Source: Streptomyces sp. NBC_01294 (GTDB lineage Bacteria; Actinomycetota; Actinomycetes; Streptomycetales; Streptomycetaceae). From it: a stretch of 64,000 nt of DNA. Made by a program: the position numbers and the translations under genes. Below, in pieces: positions 1 through 7,957 of the stretch. A model generated the notes under the pieces. The model was not told where the DNA came from. It did not search any database and saw only the letters and a program-made list of their open reading frames with translations. How positions within the stretch are numbered: position 1 is the stretch's first letter; each line of letters starts with the position of its first letter. The DNA is taken from positions 4,095,001-4,159,000 of the forward strand of contig NZ_CP108423.1 of assembly GCF_035917235.1 (NCBI RefSeq). Reading direction: 5' to 3'.

Positions 1-1
1 G

Positions 2-253
2 ATTCTGACGCCCCAGGGCAAGGTCACGGTGGCGGACCGGCTGTGCGAGCGGTTCGGTGTGAGCCGCGGCGACTGCGTCGCGTACGGGGACTCGGTGACC
101 GACTCGATGCTCTTCGAGGTGGTGCCGATCTCGGTGGCGGTCAACGCCCGGCCCTATCTGGCGGAGCGCGCGACCCATGTCTACGAGGGCCGGGACTTGC
201 GGGAGGCATACCAGCTCGTGGGGATGGCGCGCCCGGGAGTTGACGCATCTTAG
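2..253 (+). CDS. HAD-family phosphatase, C-terminal fragment (5' end outside window)
   Basis: The reading frame is open from the window edge to the TAG at 251-253 and encodes about 83 residues. It carries the last HAD motif, K...(A)YGDSVTDSMLF, in which the aspartates bind Mg2+, followed by a short alpha/beta tail (VAVNARPYLAERATHVYEGRDL). This pattern is typical of phosphoserine-phosphatase-like and Cof-type HAD hydrolases. The nucleophile motif DxDxT lies outside the window, so the substrate cannot be guessed. Upstream codons (ILTPQGKVT) continue in frame, so the GTG at 29 is unlikely to be the true start. Confidence 0.75.
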   Translation: MLTPQGKVTVADRLCERFGVSRGDCVAYGDSVTDSMLFEVVPISVAVNARPYLAERATHVYEGRDLREAYQLVGMARPGVDAS

Positions 254-395
254 GAGGAAAGTGGGTTCGAAACGCGGATTTTCCGCGTTTCCCCGCAGGC
301 CTCTGAGTCGGCTGGCACGCTGTGAAACCCGGAACCACGGATTCACAGGCCGTGGCGTGTGCAGACCGACCGAGATGCTCGAAGCGAGGCACCGC

Positions 396-1589
396 ATGGA
401 CGCTCCGCCCACCAGATCGGCCAGACGCGATACGGCCCGGATACCCGCCGAGGGCGGTGGCGGTACGGCCGAGCCCTCACCGGATGCCGTCCTCATCCGC
501 CGGACCCTCGCGGAGATCGCCCCCATAGCCGACAAGGTGACCTCGTACTTCTACGCTCTGGTGTTCACCGGGCACCCGGAAGTGCGGGGGATGTTCCCCG
601 CAGCCATGGACGGGCAGCGCGACCGGCTGCTGAAGGCGCTGCTGACCGCCGCCGAGCACATCGACGATCCCGAGGTCCTCGTCCCCTACCTGCGCCGACT
701 GGGCACGGGCCACCGCAAGTACGGCACCATGGCCGGCCACTATCCGGTGGTCGGCGAGGCCCTCGTCGGAGCGCTGGCCCGGTACGCGGTGGCGAGCTGG
801 GGACCGGAGACCCAAGCCGCGTGGGTGCGGGCGTACACCGCGATCTCCCAGATCATGATCGACGCGGCGGCCGAGGACGGGGTGAAGGCGCCGGCGTGGT
901 GGCACGCGGAGGTGGTCTCCCACGATCTGCGCACTCCCGACATCGCCGTGCTGACGGTCCGCCCCGACCAGCCGTACGCCTTCCTGGCCGGCCAGTACAC
1001 GAGCCTGGAGACGCCGTGGTGGCCGCGGGTCTGGCGGCACTACTCCTTCGCCTCGGCGCCGCGCGCCGACGGACTGCTGTCCTTCCACGTCAAGGCCGTC
1101 CCCGCGGGCTGGGTCTCCAACGCGCTGGTACGGCACGCCCGCCCCGGGGACGTTCTGCGCCTCGGACCGCCGGCCGGGTCGATGGTGGTGGACCACACCA
1201 CCGACAACGGGATGCTGTGCCTGGGCGGGGGAACCGGCATCGCCCCGATCAAGGCGCTGATCGAGGACGTGGCCGAGCACGGCGAACGGCGGCCGGTGGA
1301 GGTGTTCTTCGGAGCCCGCAGCGACAGCGACCTGTACGACAAGGACACCCTGCTGGGGCTGCAGCGCTCGCATCCGTGGCTGTCGGTGCGCCCGGTGGTG
1401 GGCGACGGGCTGGCCGGTCAGCTGCCGCAGGCCGTGGGTGAGCACGGGCCGTGGCGTTCGTACGACGCGTTCATCTCGGGCCCGCCCGCGATGATCCGAA
1501 GCGGTGTGGACGAGCTCCTGCGCATCGGCATCCCCGGCGAGCGGATCCGGTACGACGCTGTGGAGGAGCTGGCGGGGATCGCCGGCTGA
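396..1589 (+). CDS. hmp: Flavohaemoprotein (globin plus FAD/NAD oxidoreductase)
   Basis: The product has 397 residues. The globin domain spans roughly 28-165, with the proximal haem histidine at about residue 106 in the pattern LGxxHxxYGxxxxHYPxV. A ferredoxin-reductase-like module follows: the FAD motif RHYSFASAP, then the NAD motif GGGTGIAPI and a C-terminal SGPPAMI. The family oxidises NO to nitrate (NO dioxygenase) or reduces O2. The start chosen is the ATG at 396, because GAGG at 386-389 is well placed; the frame is open further upstream, and an alternative ATG lies at 375. The tail from residue 1 to 28 is basic and low-complexity, so the functional start could be slightly later. No NsrR-like operator was recognised. 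A hairpin terminator overlaps the stop codon. Confidence 0.9.
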   Translation: MDAPPTRSARRDTARIPAEGGGGTAEPSPDAVLIRRTLAEIAPIADKVTSYFYALVFTGHPEVRGMFPAAMDGQRDRLLKALLTAAEHIDDPEVLVPYLRRLGTGHRKYGTMAGHYPVVGEALVGALARYAVASWGPETQAAWVRAYTAISQIMIDAAAEDGVKAPAWWHAEVVSHDLRTPDIAVLTVRPDQPYAFLAGQYTSLETPWWPRVWRHYSFASAPRADGLLSFHVKAVPAGWVSNALVRHARPGDVLRLGPPAGSMVVDHTTDNGMLCLGGGTGIAPIKALIEDVAEHGERRPVEVFFGARSDSDLYDKDTLLGLQRSHPWLSVRPVVGDGLAGQLPQAVGEHGPWRSYDAFISGPPAMIRSGVDELLRIGIPGERIRYDAVEELAGIAG

Positions 1590-1614
1590 GACCGGCGGGC
1601 AGCCCGCCGGTCTC
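1588..1614. terminator. Hairpin terminator between convergent hmp and Nudix genes
   Basis: A perfect inverted repeat, arms GAGACCGGCG (1588-1597) and CGCCGGTCTC (1605-1614), starts inside the hmp stop codon. It can serve both convergent genes. No T-tract follows, which is common in Streptomyces. Confidence 0.65.
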
Positions 1615-1634
1615 ACGTGTGAGTCGGCCCGGGC

Positions 1635-2114
1635 TCAGCCCAGGTCGGGAGCGTGCATGGCGCGCACACCCTCGATGTTGCCGTCGAGGTAGTGCCGCAA
1701 GGACAGCGGGACGAGGTGGACGGCGGCGATGCCCACCCGGCTGAAGGGCACGCGGACGATCTCGTACTCGCCCTCGGGCTCGTCGATTTCGGGGCCGTGG
1801 CGAAGACTCGGGTCCATCGATTCGAGGCGGCAGACGAAGAAGTGCTGCACCTTCACGCCGGTCACCCCCTTGTCGGCGATGTGCTCGACGGTGTCGACGA
1901 AGCAGGGCACCACATCGGTGATCTTCGCGCCGAGTTCTTCGTGGACCTCCCGGTGGAGGGCGTCGACGACGGTGGCGTCCGAGGACTCCACTCCGCCGCC
2001 GGGGGTGAGCCAGTAGGGATCGATGCCGGGCTTGGTGCGCTTGATGAGGATCAGGTCGTCACCGTCGAGCAGGATCGCGCGGGCGGTGCGTTTGACCACG
2101 GGACGTTCGGTCAT
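1635..2114 (-). CDS. Nudix hydrolase
   Basis: The product has 159 residues from the ATG at 2114. A Nudix box is clear (LTPGGGVESSD...HREVHEELGAKI). The core REVHEELG is intact, but the first glutamate position of the consensus GX5EX7REUXEEXGU holds alanine next to an aspartate. The family hydrolyses nucleoside diphosphates linked to another moiety; the substrate is unknown. No Shine-Dalgarno is visible for the ATG, whereas AAGGGG precedes in-frame GTG codons at 2135 and 2132, so the protein may be 6-7 residues longer. Confidence 0.85.
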   Translation of the reverse strand: MTERPVVKRTARAILLDGDDLILIKRTKPGIDPYWLTPGGGVESSDATVVDALHREVHEELGAKITDVVPCFVDTVEHIADKGVTGVKVQHFFVCRLESMDPSLRHGPEIDEPEGEYEIVRVPFSRVGIAAVHLVPLSLRHYLDGNIEGVRAMHAPDLG

Positions 2115-2174
2115 GGGAGAAGAGTGGCCCACCACTCCCCTTCTGAAACGCGCCACGGGCCGGAAAAGGGGGGC

Positions 2175-3083
2175 TCACCAGTGCACGGCGGCTTCCAGCA
2201 GCCGGTCGTGCGCCCGCGCGAGGTGGGCGAGGGCGAGGCTCCCGGTCCGTACGGCCAGGAACCAGGTGCGCAGCGGCGGTACGGCAGGCTCGGCCAGGGC
2301 GACGATCCCACCGCTGTCGAGGGCGTCCCGCACCAGGTAGCGGGGCAGGACGGCGAGCCCGGCGCCGGCCCGGACGCATTCGAGTACGGCCCGCAGGTCG
2401 GGCGCGACCACCGTGGCGGCGGCCAGGGACCTGGCGTCGGGAAGGGCGTCGAAGACGGCCGCCCAGTAGCGGGTGACGAGCGGCAGGCTCTCGTGGACCT
2501 CCACGACCGGAATGCCGTCGAGGGCCGCGGGACCCTCGTCGTGCAGCCGGTCCGTGTCGACGAGGGCGGCCCAGTAGGGCGCGGCGACGAGCACGTGCTC
2601 CTCGTCGCACAGGGCGGTGGCGGTGAAGAGGCCGCCGCGGGGTTGGGCGGTGGTGACGACGAGGTCGTGGTGGCCGGCGGCGAGCCCGTCGAGGGTCGCC
2701 TCTGCGCCCGTCTGCAGGGAGGCGCGCAGGGTGTGGCCCTGACCGACGAGGGGGGCGAGGGCGGGGAGCACGCGCAGGCACAGGAACTCGGGGGGTCCGG
2801 CGACGTGGAGGGTGCGCACCTCGCCGGCGGCCTCCCGCTCGGTCTCGGTGATCCGCAGCAGGGCGTCGAGGTGCGGGGCGGCCTTGTGGGCGAGTTCGTC
2901 GCCGACGGCGGTGGGGGTGACGCCGCGGGCCCGGCGGTGGAAGAGCGGGCGCCCCAGCTGGCGTTCGAGGGTGCGGATCTGTGAGGTCACGGCGGGCTGG
3001 GACAGCCCGAGCAGGGCGGCGGCGCGCGTGAACGAGCCGGCCCGGTGGACGGCGACGAAGGTGCGCAGCAGGGCCAGGTCCAT
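2175..3083 (-). CDS. LysR-family transcriptional regulator
   Basis: The product has 302 residues. The N-terminal winged helix-turn-helix is typical (MDLALLRTFVAV..GSFTRAAALLGLSQPAVTSQI..LE..LG..LF), followed by a periplasmic-binding-like effector domain from about residue 90. LysR proteins usually regulate a divergent gene, but here the nearest upstream gene runs in the same direction, separated by 175 bp and a hairpin. The target is therefore not evident. Possible autoregulation from the AT-rich patch at 3108-3125 is inference only. Confidence 0.9.
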   Translation of the reverse strand: MDLALLRTFVAVHRAGSFTRAAALLGLSQPAVTSQIRTLERQLGRPLFHRRARGVTPTAVGDELAHKAAPHLDALLRITETEREAAGEVRTLHVAGPPEFLCLRVLPALAPLVGQGHTLRASLQTGAEATLDGLAAGHHDLVVTTAQPRGGLFTATALCDEEHVLVAAPYWAALVDTDRLHDEGPAALDGIPVVEVHESLPLVTRYWAAVFDALPDARSLAAATVVAPDLRAVLECVRAGAGLAVLPRYLVRDALDSGGIVALAEPAVPPLRTWFLAVRTGSLALAHLARAHDRLLEAAVHW

Positions 3084-3209
3084 CGCGGCACCTCTCGGTG
3101 GGGGCCTTCAACTATAAATATGCAGATAGGCCCCTGTCGTTACCGTGATTGGACTCTGACGCAGAGTCAACTAGCCTTGTCGCGTGGTTCTTCGCGCGCG
3201 GAACCCGGA

Positions 3210-3244
3210 GCGGTCCGAGCCACTTGGGGGGAGGCTCGGACCGC
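3210..3244. terminator. Strong hairpin terminator downstream of the PLP lyase operon
   Basis: A 12-bp perfect stem, GCGGTCCGAGCC (3210-3221) with GGCTCGGACCGC (3233-3244), encloses an 11-nt loop. It sits 15 bp beyond the lyase stop (minus strand) and upstream of the LysR gene, so it should isolate the two units. Confidence 0.75.
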
Positions 3245-3258
3245 GTTTCACGTCTCGT

Positions 3259-4455
3259 TCAGCTCGTGCGGCCCGCGGAATCGAGGGCCCGCAGCACGTC
3301 CGCGACCAGGTCCTCGGTGTCCTCGGCCCCGGCGGAGAAGCGGATGAATCCCTCCGACACCGCGTCGCCGCCCCACCGTCGGCGCCGCTCGGCGGTGGAC
3401 CGTACGCCGCCGAAACTCGTGGCGTCCTCGACCAGGTGCAGGGCGGCCATGAACCGTTCCGCGTGGGCGCGGTCGGGCAGCGTGAAGGAGACCACCGATC
3501 CGAAGCCCCGCATCTGGCGGGCGGCCGTCTTGTGGGAGGGGTCCGTGGCCAGGCCCGGGTAGCGCAGCCCGGTCACGTCGGAGCGGCCGGCCAGGGCCTC
3601 GGCCACGGCCAGCGCGTTGGCCCACTGGCGCTGCGCGCGCAACTGGATCGTGGCCAGGGAGCGGTGGGCGAGCCAGGCCTCCATGGGTCCGGGGATCGCG
3701 CCGACGATCTTGCGCCACTTCCGGACACGGGCGGCGAGCTCCGGGTCGCGGCACACGACGTACCCGAGCAGCAGGTCGCCGTGGCCGGTGAGGCCCTTGG
3801 TGCCGCTCGCCACGGAGAAGTCCGCCCCGAGTTCCAGCGGCCGCTGCCCGAGCGGGGTGGCGAGGGTGTTGTCGACGGCGACCAGGGTCCCGCCGGCGTG
3901 CGCGGCGTCCGCGAGGCGCCGTACGTCGCAGACGTCGAGCCCGGGATTGGACGGAGTCTCGATCCACAGCAGCCGGGCCCCGTCGAGGACCGCGAGCTGG
4001 GCGTCGTCGCCGGTCGGGGCGGTGCGCACGTGGATCCCGTACGCCTCCAGCTGCTCGCGCAGCAGGGGCAGTGCCTGGTACCCGTCGTCGGGCAGGACGA
4101 CGGTGTCGCCGGTGCGCGCCTGGGAGAGGGCGACGGCGGAGACCGCGGCCATGCCGGAGGCGAAGACGACGGTGTGCACGTCCTGGCCGGGGGCCTCCAG
4201 TTCCCCGATCGCCCGTTCCAGCAGGGTCCAGGTGGGGTTGGTGTCGCGGCCGTAGGTGTACGGGCCTTCGACGTCGCCGGGGAGGTGGAAGTGGGCGGCG
4301 AAGACCGGCCCGGGCAGCGGCGGCTCGTTCTTGACGGGCTCGGGCAGTCCGGCGCGGACGGCACGGGTGCCGTCGCCGAACCGGGCCGCGTCGCCGGCAG
4401 GGGCATCGGCCGCGCCGTCTCCGGGGACGGACTCTTCGGGGGCGTACTCGTTCAC
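3259..4455 (-). CDS. PLP-dependent Cys/Met metabolism enzyme (cystathionine gamma-lyase type)
   Basis: The product has 398 residues. It shows the Cys/Met-metabolism PLP fold: YxR near PTWTLLERAIGELE, the FASGMAA loop that binds phosphate, DNTLATP, and the Schiff-base lysine in SGTKGLTGHGD, with a C-terminal SFGGVRSTAE(R) segment. The family carries out cystathionine gamma-lyase, gamma-synthase or methionine gamma-lyase reactions; motifs here favour a lyase. The GTG start at 4455 overlaps the stop of the phosphatase gene by 4 bp (GTGA), so translation is coupled. It is the last gene of a three-gene unit. Confidence 0.85.
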   Translation of the reverse strand: MNEYAPEESVPGDGAADAPAGDAARFGDGTRAVRAGLPEPVKNEPPLPGPVFAAHFHLPGDVEGPYTYGRDTNPTWTLLERAIGELEAPGQDVHTVVFASGMAAVSAVALSQARTGDTVVLPDDGYQALPLLREQLEAYGIHVRTAPTGDDAQLAVLDGARLLWIETPSNPGLDVCDVRRLADAAHAGGTLVAVDNTLATPLGQRPLELGADFSVASGTKGLTGHGDLLLGYVVCRDPELAARVRKWRKIVGAIPGPMEAWLAHRSLATIQLRAQRQWANALAVAEALAGRSDVTGLRYPGLATDPSHKTAARQMRGFGSVVSFTLPDRAHAERFMAALHLVEDATSFGGVRSTAERRRRWGGDAVSEGFIRFSAGAEDTEDLVADVLRALDSAGRTS

Positions 4456-4943
4456 GCGGTGTGCTCCTTCACGGCCTCGCGTACGGCGTCCAGCAGACCG
4501 GGGCTCGCCGCCTCCACCAGCTCCAGGCACTCCTCGAACCCGTCGAGGGAACCGTAGTAGGGATCCGGTACGTCGGTCTCCGCGGCCGTGGCCGCCGGAT
4601 CGTAGGACCGCAGCAGCCGGACCTTGGCGGCGTCCTGCGGGGTGGGGGCGAGTGCGCGCAGGTCCCGCAGGTGCCCGGCGTCGAGCGCGATGACGAGGTC
4701 CAGGCGGGCGAACCAGGAGGAGCGGAACTGCCGGGCCCGGTGATCCTGCTCGTAGCCGGCGCCCTCCAGGACGGAGACGGTGCGCGGGTCGGCGCCGTCG
4801 CCCTCGTGCCAGCCTCCGGTTCCGGCGCTGTCCACCTCGATCAGGGTGTCGAGTCCGGCCTGCGCCACGTGGGCGCGGAAGACCGACTCGGCCATGGGGG
4901 AGCGGCATATGTTGCCCGTGCAGACGAAGCACACGCGGTACAT
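4452..4943 (-). CDS. Low-molecular-weight protein tyrosine phosphatase
   Basis: The product has 163 residues, normal for the family. The P-loop C(X)5R lies at residues 8-14 (VCFVCTGNICRS), and the general-acid loop DPYYG is present (TDVPDPYYGS). The family dephosphorylates phosphotyrosine proteins; in Streptomyces, PtpA-type enzymes influence secondary metabolism. The gene lies 11 bp after the holin-like gene and overlaps the lyase gene by 4 bp. Confidence 0.92.
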   Translation of the reverse strand: MYRVCFVCTGNICRSPMAESVFRAHVAQAGLDTLIEVDSAGTGGWHEGDGADPRTVSVLEGAGYEQDHRARQFRSSWFARLDLVIALDAGHLRDLRALAPTPQDAAKVRLLRSYDPAATAAETDVPDPYYGSLDGFEECLELVEAASPGLLDAVREAVKEHTA

Positions 4944-4954
4944 GGGCGGCCCGT

Positions 4955-5335
4955 TCAGTTCTTGTCGGGCAGGACCATGTTCACGGCCCAGGAGACGATG
5001 GAGATGATCAGGCCGCCGAGCAGCGCGGTCAGGAAGCCGTCGACGTGGAAGCTGAGGTCGAGCTGCGTGGCCAGCCAGGAGGTCAGGAGCAGCATCAGGG
5101 CGTTCACGACGAGGGTGAACAGACCGAGGGTGAGGACGAACAGCGGCAGCGAGAGCAGCTTCACCACCGGCTTGACGATCAGGTTGACCAGCCCGAAGAC
5201 CAGCGCGACCAGGATCAATGTGAGCGTGCGGCGGCCCAGACTGGTGCCGTCGTCGAGGGTGATGCCGGCAAGCAGCCAGATGGCGACGGCCAGGGCCGCC
5301 GCGTTGGCGAGCGTCTTGACTACGAAATTCGTCAT
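4955..5335 (-). CDS. Phage holin family 4 / small four-helix membrane protein
   Basis: The product is 126 residues and almost entirely hydrophobic, with about four membrane helices (NFVVKTLANAAALAVAIWLLAG, LILVALVFGLVNLIV, LLSLPLFVLTLGLFTLVVNALML, FLTALLGGLIISIVSWAVNMVL). This matches the actinobacterial phage_holin_4_2 family. The family name is historical and there are no phage genes nearby. The start chosen is the ATG at 5335 (MTNFVVK), where the conserved part begins; the frame is open to 5419. It is the first gene of the unit with the phosphatase and the PLP lyase. Confidence 0.8.
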   Translation of the reverse strand: MTNFVVKTLANAAALAVAIWLLAGITLDDGTSLGRRTLTLILVALVFGLVNLIVKPVVKLLSLPLFVLTLGLFTLVVNALMLLLTSWLATQLDLSFHVDGFLTALLGGLIISIVSWAVNMVLPDKN

Positions 5336-5424
5336 GTGTCTGATCGTGGCAGAGATGATCCCGCTGGAACATCCGCAGATGAGCGGATGCAAGGGCACGA
5401 GCGAGTACAAGGGGCACAACGACG

Positions 5425-5742
5425 ATGAAAGCCTTCCGGCTTGACGAGCTCGAAGCGGAGCGGGCCGCCAATGACGGCGCCTATCTGCAGTTCCTGCGCG
5501 AGCGGAACATGTCGGTCGGGCTGTACGCGCTCGATGCCGGGCAGATCGATCCGCAACAGCCGCACCGCCAAGACGAGGTGTACTTCGTCGTCAGCGGGCG
5601 CGCCTCGATCACGGTCGGGGAGGAGACGACCACCGTGGCGCGCGGCAGCGTGGTGTATGTCCCCGCGGGCGTCCCGCACAAGTTCCACCACATCACCGAG
5701 GACCTGAAGGTGATGGTGGTGTTCTCCCCGCCGGAGAGCTGA
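5425..5742 (+). CDS. Small cupin-domain protein
   Basis: The product has 105 residues and a single cupin barrel. Cupin motif 1 appears as PHRQDEVYFVVSGRASITVG (two of the usual metal ligands, H and E, are present). Motif 2 is VYVPAGVPHKFHH. Function is unknown: single cupins bind metals and act as dioxygenases, isomerases or sensors. It is divergent from the holin-like gene with about 90 bp between starts. Confidence 0.85.
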   Translation: MKAFRLDELEAERAANDGAYLQFLRERNMSVGLYALDAGQIDPQQPHRQDEVYFVVSGRASITVGEETTTVARGSVVYVPAGVPHKFHHITEDLKVMVVFSPPES

Positions 5743-5803
5743 GCGGATCTGAGCTGAGCGGAGCTGAACGGATCTGAACGGATCTGACCTGAGCTGAGCG
5801 GAC
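5738..5803. repeat. Degenerate 10-bp tandem repeat after the cupin gene
   Basis: The decamers GAGCTGAGCG, GATCTGAACG and GAGCTGAACG alternate about six times directly after the cupin stop codon. Similar low-complexity runs are read as RSDPFRSVQLRS on the other strand, but no gene is supported. Confidence 0.7.
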
Positions 5804-5822
5804 CGGGCGGATGAGGGTCGCG

Positions 5823-5853
5823 CCCCTGATCCCCCTAAGGGGCGGATCAGGGG
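5823..5853 (+). terminator. Hairpin terminator downstream of the cupin gene
   Basis: Arms CCCCTGATCC (5823-5832) and GGATCAGGGG (5844-5853) are perfectly complementary. The loop CCCTAAGGGGC can itself fold. It precedes the DUF5326 gene. Confidence 0.7.
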
Positions 5854-5947
5854 ACTCCGAGGGCTCACGGCCCCCCATGCGACGCCGTGGACTCCTAGCA
5901 TCGAGAGCAGGAAGTCACGGACGAGGTATGAGGAAGAGGACGAGAAC

Positions 5948-6175
5948 ATGGACGGGATCCGAGGGATATTCGCAGGCATGCCCTGGTGGGTGAAGTGGGT
6001 CGCCGTTCCGCTGCTGGCGCTCTTCGTCTTCGGCGGCGTGATCACCAGCATCCTGGGCGCGCTGATCGGGTTCGTCTTCAAGCTGCTGCTCTTCGTCGGA
6101 CTCGTCGCCGGCCTGATCTTCGTCGTGAAGAAGTTCAGTGGCGGCGGTTCGAAGTCCTCCTCCGGTGAGTGGTAA
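5948..6175 (+). CDS. Small membrane protein, DUF5326 family
   Basis: The product has 75 residues. A short amphipathic start (MDGIRGIFAGMPWWVKW) is followed by two adjacent hydrophobic helices (VAVPLLALFVFGGVITSILGAL and IGFVFKLLLFVGLVAGLIFVV) and a charged serine-rich tail. This matches the Streptomyces-restricted DUF5326 family of unknown function. Purine-rich GAGGAAGAGGACGAG precedes the ATG. Its conserved position beside ssgR-ssgA is from memory of other streptomycetes. Confidence 0.8.
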   Translation: MDGIRGIFAGMPWWVKWVAVPLLALFVFGGVITSILGALIGFVFKLLLFVGLVAGLIFVVKKFSGGGSKSSSGEW

Positions 6176-6370
6176 AAGAGGGCGGTCCGGGCGGTTCCGG
6201 GATTAAGCCAGGTGAGGGAACGTGACGCACTAAACCGCTCACACCCCCGGAAACGGTGGATAGAGTGGCAATCTGTGCCGTTCCCTGGGCACCGAAAGCC
6301 GGTAATGCCGCACTGACCTGCGGTGATGTGAACGAGCCGCCGAGCACGACCCCCAGGAGCCACGGCATGC

Positions 6371-6413
6371 GCGGGGGCGGCCCCCGCAGGGCGGGCCTCC
6401 CCCAAGGCCCGCC
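6371..6413. terminator. Two GC-rich hairpins between DUF5326 gene and ssgR
   Basis: GCGGGGG/CCCCCGC (6371-6387) is followed by GGCGGGCCT (6390-6398) paired with AGGCCCGCC (6405-6413). They probably end the DUF5326 transcript, but could also lie in the ssgR leader. The remainder of 6176-6433 holds no recognisable gene. Confidence 0.5.
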
Positions 6414-6433
6414 GCCACGCCTGGGGGTGAGCT

Positions 6434-7204
6434 TTGTCTCCGGTTCACAATGCCGGTGTGCCGACTCTGATCGGCTCGGTGCAGAGGGCGTTGAGGCTGC
6501 TCGAAGCAGCGGGCTCCCATAGCGAGGGAGCCCCGGCGAAACAGCTGGCGCGCGAGGCCGGGCTCCCGCTTCCCACCGCGTACCACCTGCTGCGCACCCT
6601 GACCCACGAGGGCTACCTGCGCAGGGAGAGCGGTGTCTTCGTCCTGGGCGCCGCCGCGGGTCGGCTCGCCGGTGGGGCACTCCAGCAGAAACGTCGCAGC
6701 ATGATCGTCGACTCCCTCGCGCACTTCCGCGACGCGGTCGGGGCCCCCGTCTACTTCGCGGTCTACCGCGAGGGTGAGATCGAGCTCGTGGGTGTCTCGG
6801 ACACCCCGGCCAGCCCGGCCTGCGAGGAGTGGGCCGACTTCCGGGCGACCGGCCACGCGCACGCCATCGGGCAGTGCCTGCTCGGCCAGCTCGACGAGAA
6901 GGCGCGCAAAGATCATTACGACCGTCATCCGGTCGAGGCCATCACCCCTTATACCGTGCGGGATCTGCGCTCCCTGGAACAACGGATCGGGGCCCTCGGG
7001 CGAATGCAGCCAGTAACCGAACGTCAGGAATATGCCCTCGGCACGGTCTGCGCCGCCATCCCCATCACAGCGGGCGATACCGCCGCAACCATGGCTATTT
7101 CTCTCCCCCTACAGCAGGCAGATCGATTGCTCTATGTAGTCAATCGACTACGGAGTGAAGTAGGCGCGCTGTTGAGCACCCTCTCGTTCTCTATCAGTAT
7201 CTGA
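6434..7204 (+). CDS. ssgR: IclR-family regulator SsgR, activator of ssgA
   Basis: The product has 256 residues. An N-terminal winged HTH (LIGSVQRALRLLEAAGS..GAPAKQLAREAGLPLPTAYHLLRTLTHEGYLRR) is followed by an IclR effector domain (FRATGHAHAIGQCLLGQL). Identity rests on family plus position directly upstream of ssgA; in S. coelicolor ssgR activates ssgA transcription during sporulation. The start is taken as the TTG at 6434, because GGGGGTGAG lies at a good distance. A GTG at 6458 is an alternative. Confidence 0.9.
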   Translation: MSPVHNAGVPTLIGSVQRALRLLEAAGSHSEGAPAKQLAREAGLPLPTAYHLLRTLTHEGYLRRESGVFVLGAAAGRLAGGALQQKRRSMIVDSLAHFRDAVGAPVYFAVYREGEIELVGVSDTPASPACEEWADFRATGHAHAIGQCLLGQLDEKARKDHYDRHPVEAITPYTVRDLRSLEQRIGALGRMQPVTERQEYALGTVCAAIPITAGDTAATMAISLPLQQADRLLYVVNRLRSEVGALLSTLSFSISI

Positions 7205-7240
7205 AAACTCACTCCTTGTGATCTGCTAGCGCTTCCACCA

Positions 7241-7253
7241 CTCTTGTCAAGAG
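7241..7253. promoter_or_regulatory. Inverted repeat in the ssgA promoter region
   Basis: CTCTTG-T-CAAGAG lies about 50 bp upstream of the ssgA start, in the 97-bp ssgR-ssgA gap. It could be an operator (SsgR is an obvious candidate) or part of the ssgR terminator. Sequence alone does not decide. Confidence 0.35.
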
Positions 7254-7301
7254 GGCCCTGGGGGATCATTCCTGGCCACTTCCACTACAGCGGGGTAGTC
7301 A

Positions 7302-7751
7302 ATGCGCGAGTCGGTACAGGCAGAGGTCATGATGAGTTTCCTCGTTTCCGAGGAGCTCTCGTTCCGGATTCCGGTGGAACTCCGGTACGACGCTCGTGAT
7401 CCCTACGCAGTCCGCCTGACCTTCCACCTTCCCGGAGACGCGCCCGTGACCTGGGCGTTCGGCCGGGAACTCCTCCTCGACGGCATCAACAAGCCGTGTG
7501 GTGACGGCGATGTGCACATCGCCCCCACCGACCCCGAGGACCTGTCCGATGTCCACATCCGGCTCCAGGTCGGCGGCGACCGGGCCCTGTTCCGTGCCAG
7601 CGCGGCGCCGCTCGTCGCGTTCCTCGACCGCACCGACCGGATCGTTCCGCTCGGGCAGGAGCGCAACCTGGGCGACTTCGAGGAGAACCTCGACGAGGCG
7701 CTCGTCAAGATCCTGGCCGACTCGAGGCAGAACGAGCAGAACGCCGGCTGA
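7302..7751 (+). CDS. ssgA: Sporulation and cell-division activator SsgA
   Basis: The product has 149 residues and matches the SsgA-like protein (SALP) family closely: SFLVSEELSFRIPVELRYDARDPYAVRLTFHLPGDAPVTWAFGRELLLDG and FLDRTDRIVPLGQE are signature stretches. SsgA marks sites of septation and helps localise SsgB and FtsZ in Streptomyces aerial hyphae. The ATG at 7302 has AGCGGGG at suitable distance. Internal ATGs at 7329 and 7332, preceded by GAGG, are alternative starts that give about 139 residues. Confidence 0.95.
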   Translation: MRESVQAEVMMSFLVSEELSFRIPVELRYDARDPYAVRLTFHLPGDAPVTWAFGRELLLDGINKPCGDGDVHIAPTDPEDLSDVHIRLQVGGDRALFRASAAPLVAFLDRTDRIVPLGQERNLGDFEENLDEALVKILADSRQNEQNAG

Positions 7752-7833
7752 CGCACGACCGCAGACCGCAGGCTGAAGACCGCACGCGGGGCGTCCGATG
7801 ACCGACGGGCGACCCGACTCAACGCCTCGGCGA

Positions 7834-7865
7834 CTCAACTCCTCAGCAGCTCAACTCCTCAGCAG
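7834..7865. repeat. 16-bp tandem duplication downstream of ssgA
   Basis: CTCAACTCCTCAGCAG occurs twice in direct succession (7834-7849, 7850-7865) within a longer CTCAACGCCTCA-rich stretch (7815-7905). No gene is supported in 7752-7957. Confidence 0.7.
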
Positions 7866-7957
7866 CTCAACGCCTCAACCACTCAACGCCTCACCGACTG
7901 ACCGGCTGGCCGACCGACCAGCCGCGCCCTCCCGGCGCCTTCCTCCGGACGCACCTT

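Noticed and set aside
4955..5335. Prophage remnant, from the holin family name
   Set aside because: No endolysin, integrase, att-like repeats or other phage genes nearby. The family is a common chromosomal actinobacterial membrane protein.
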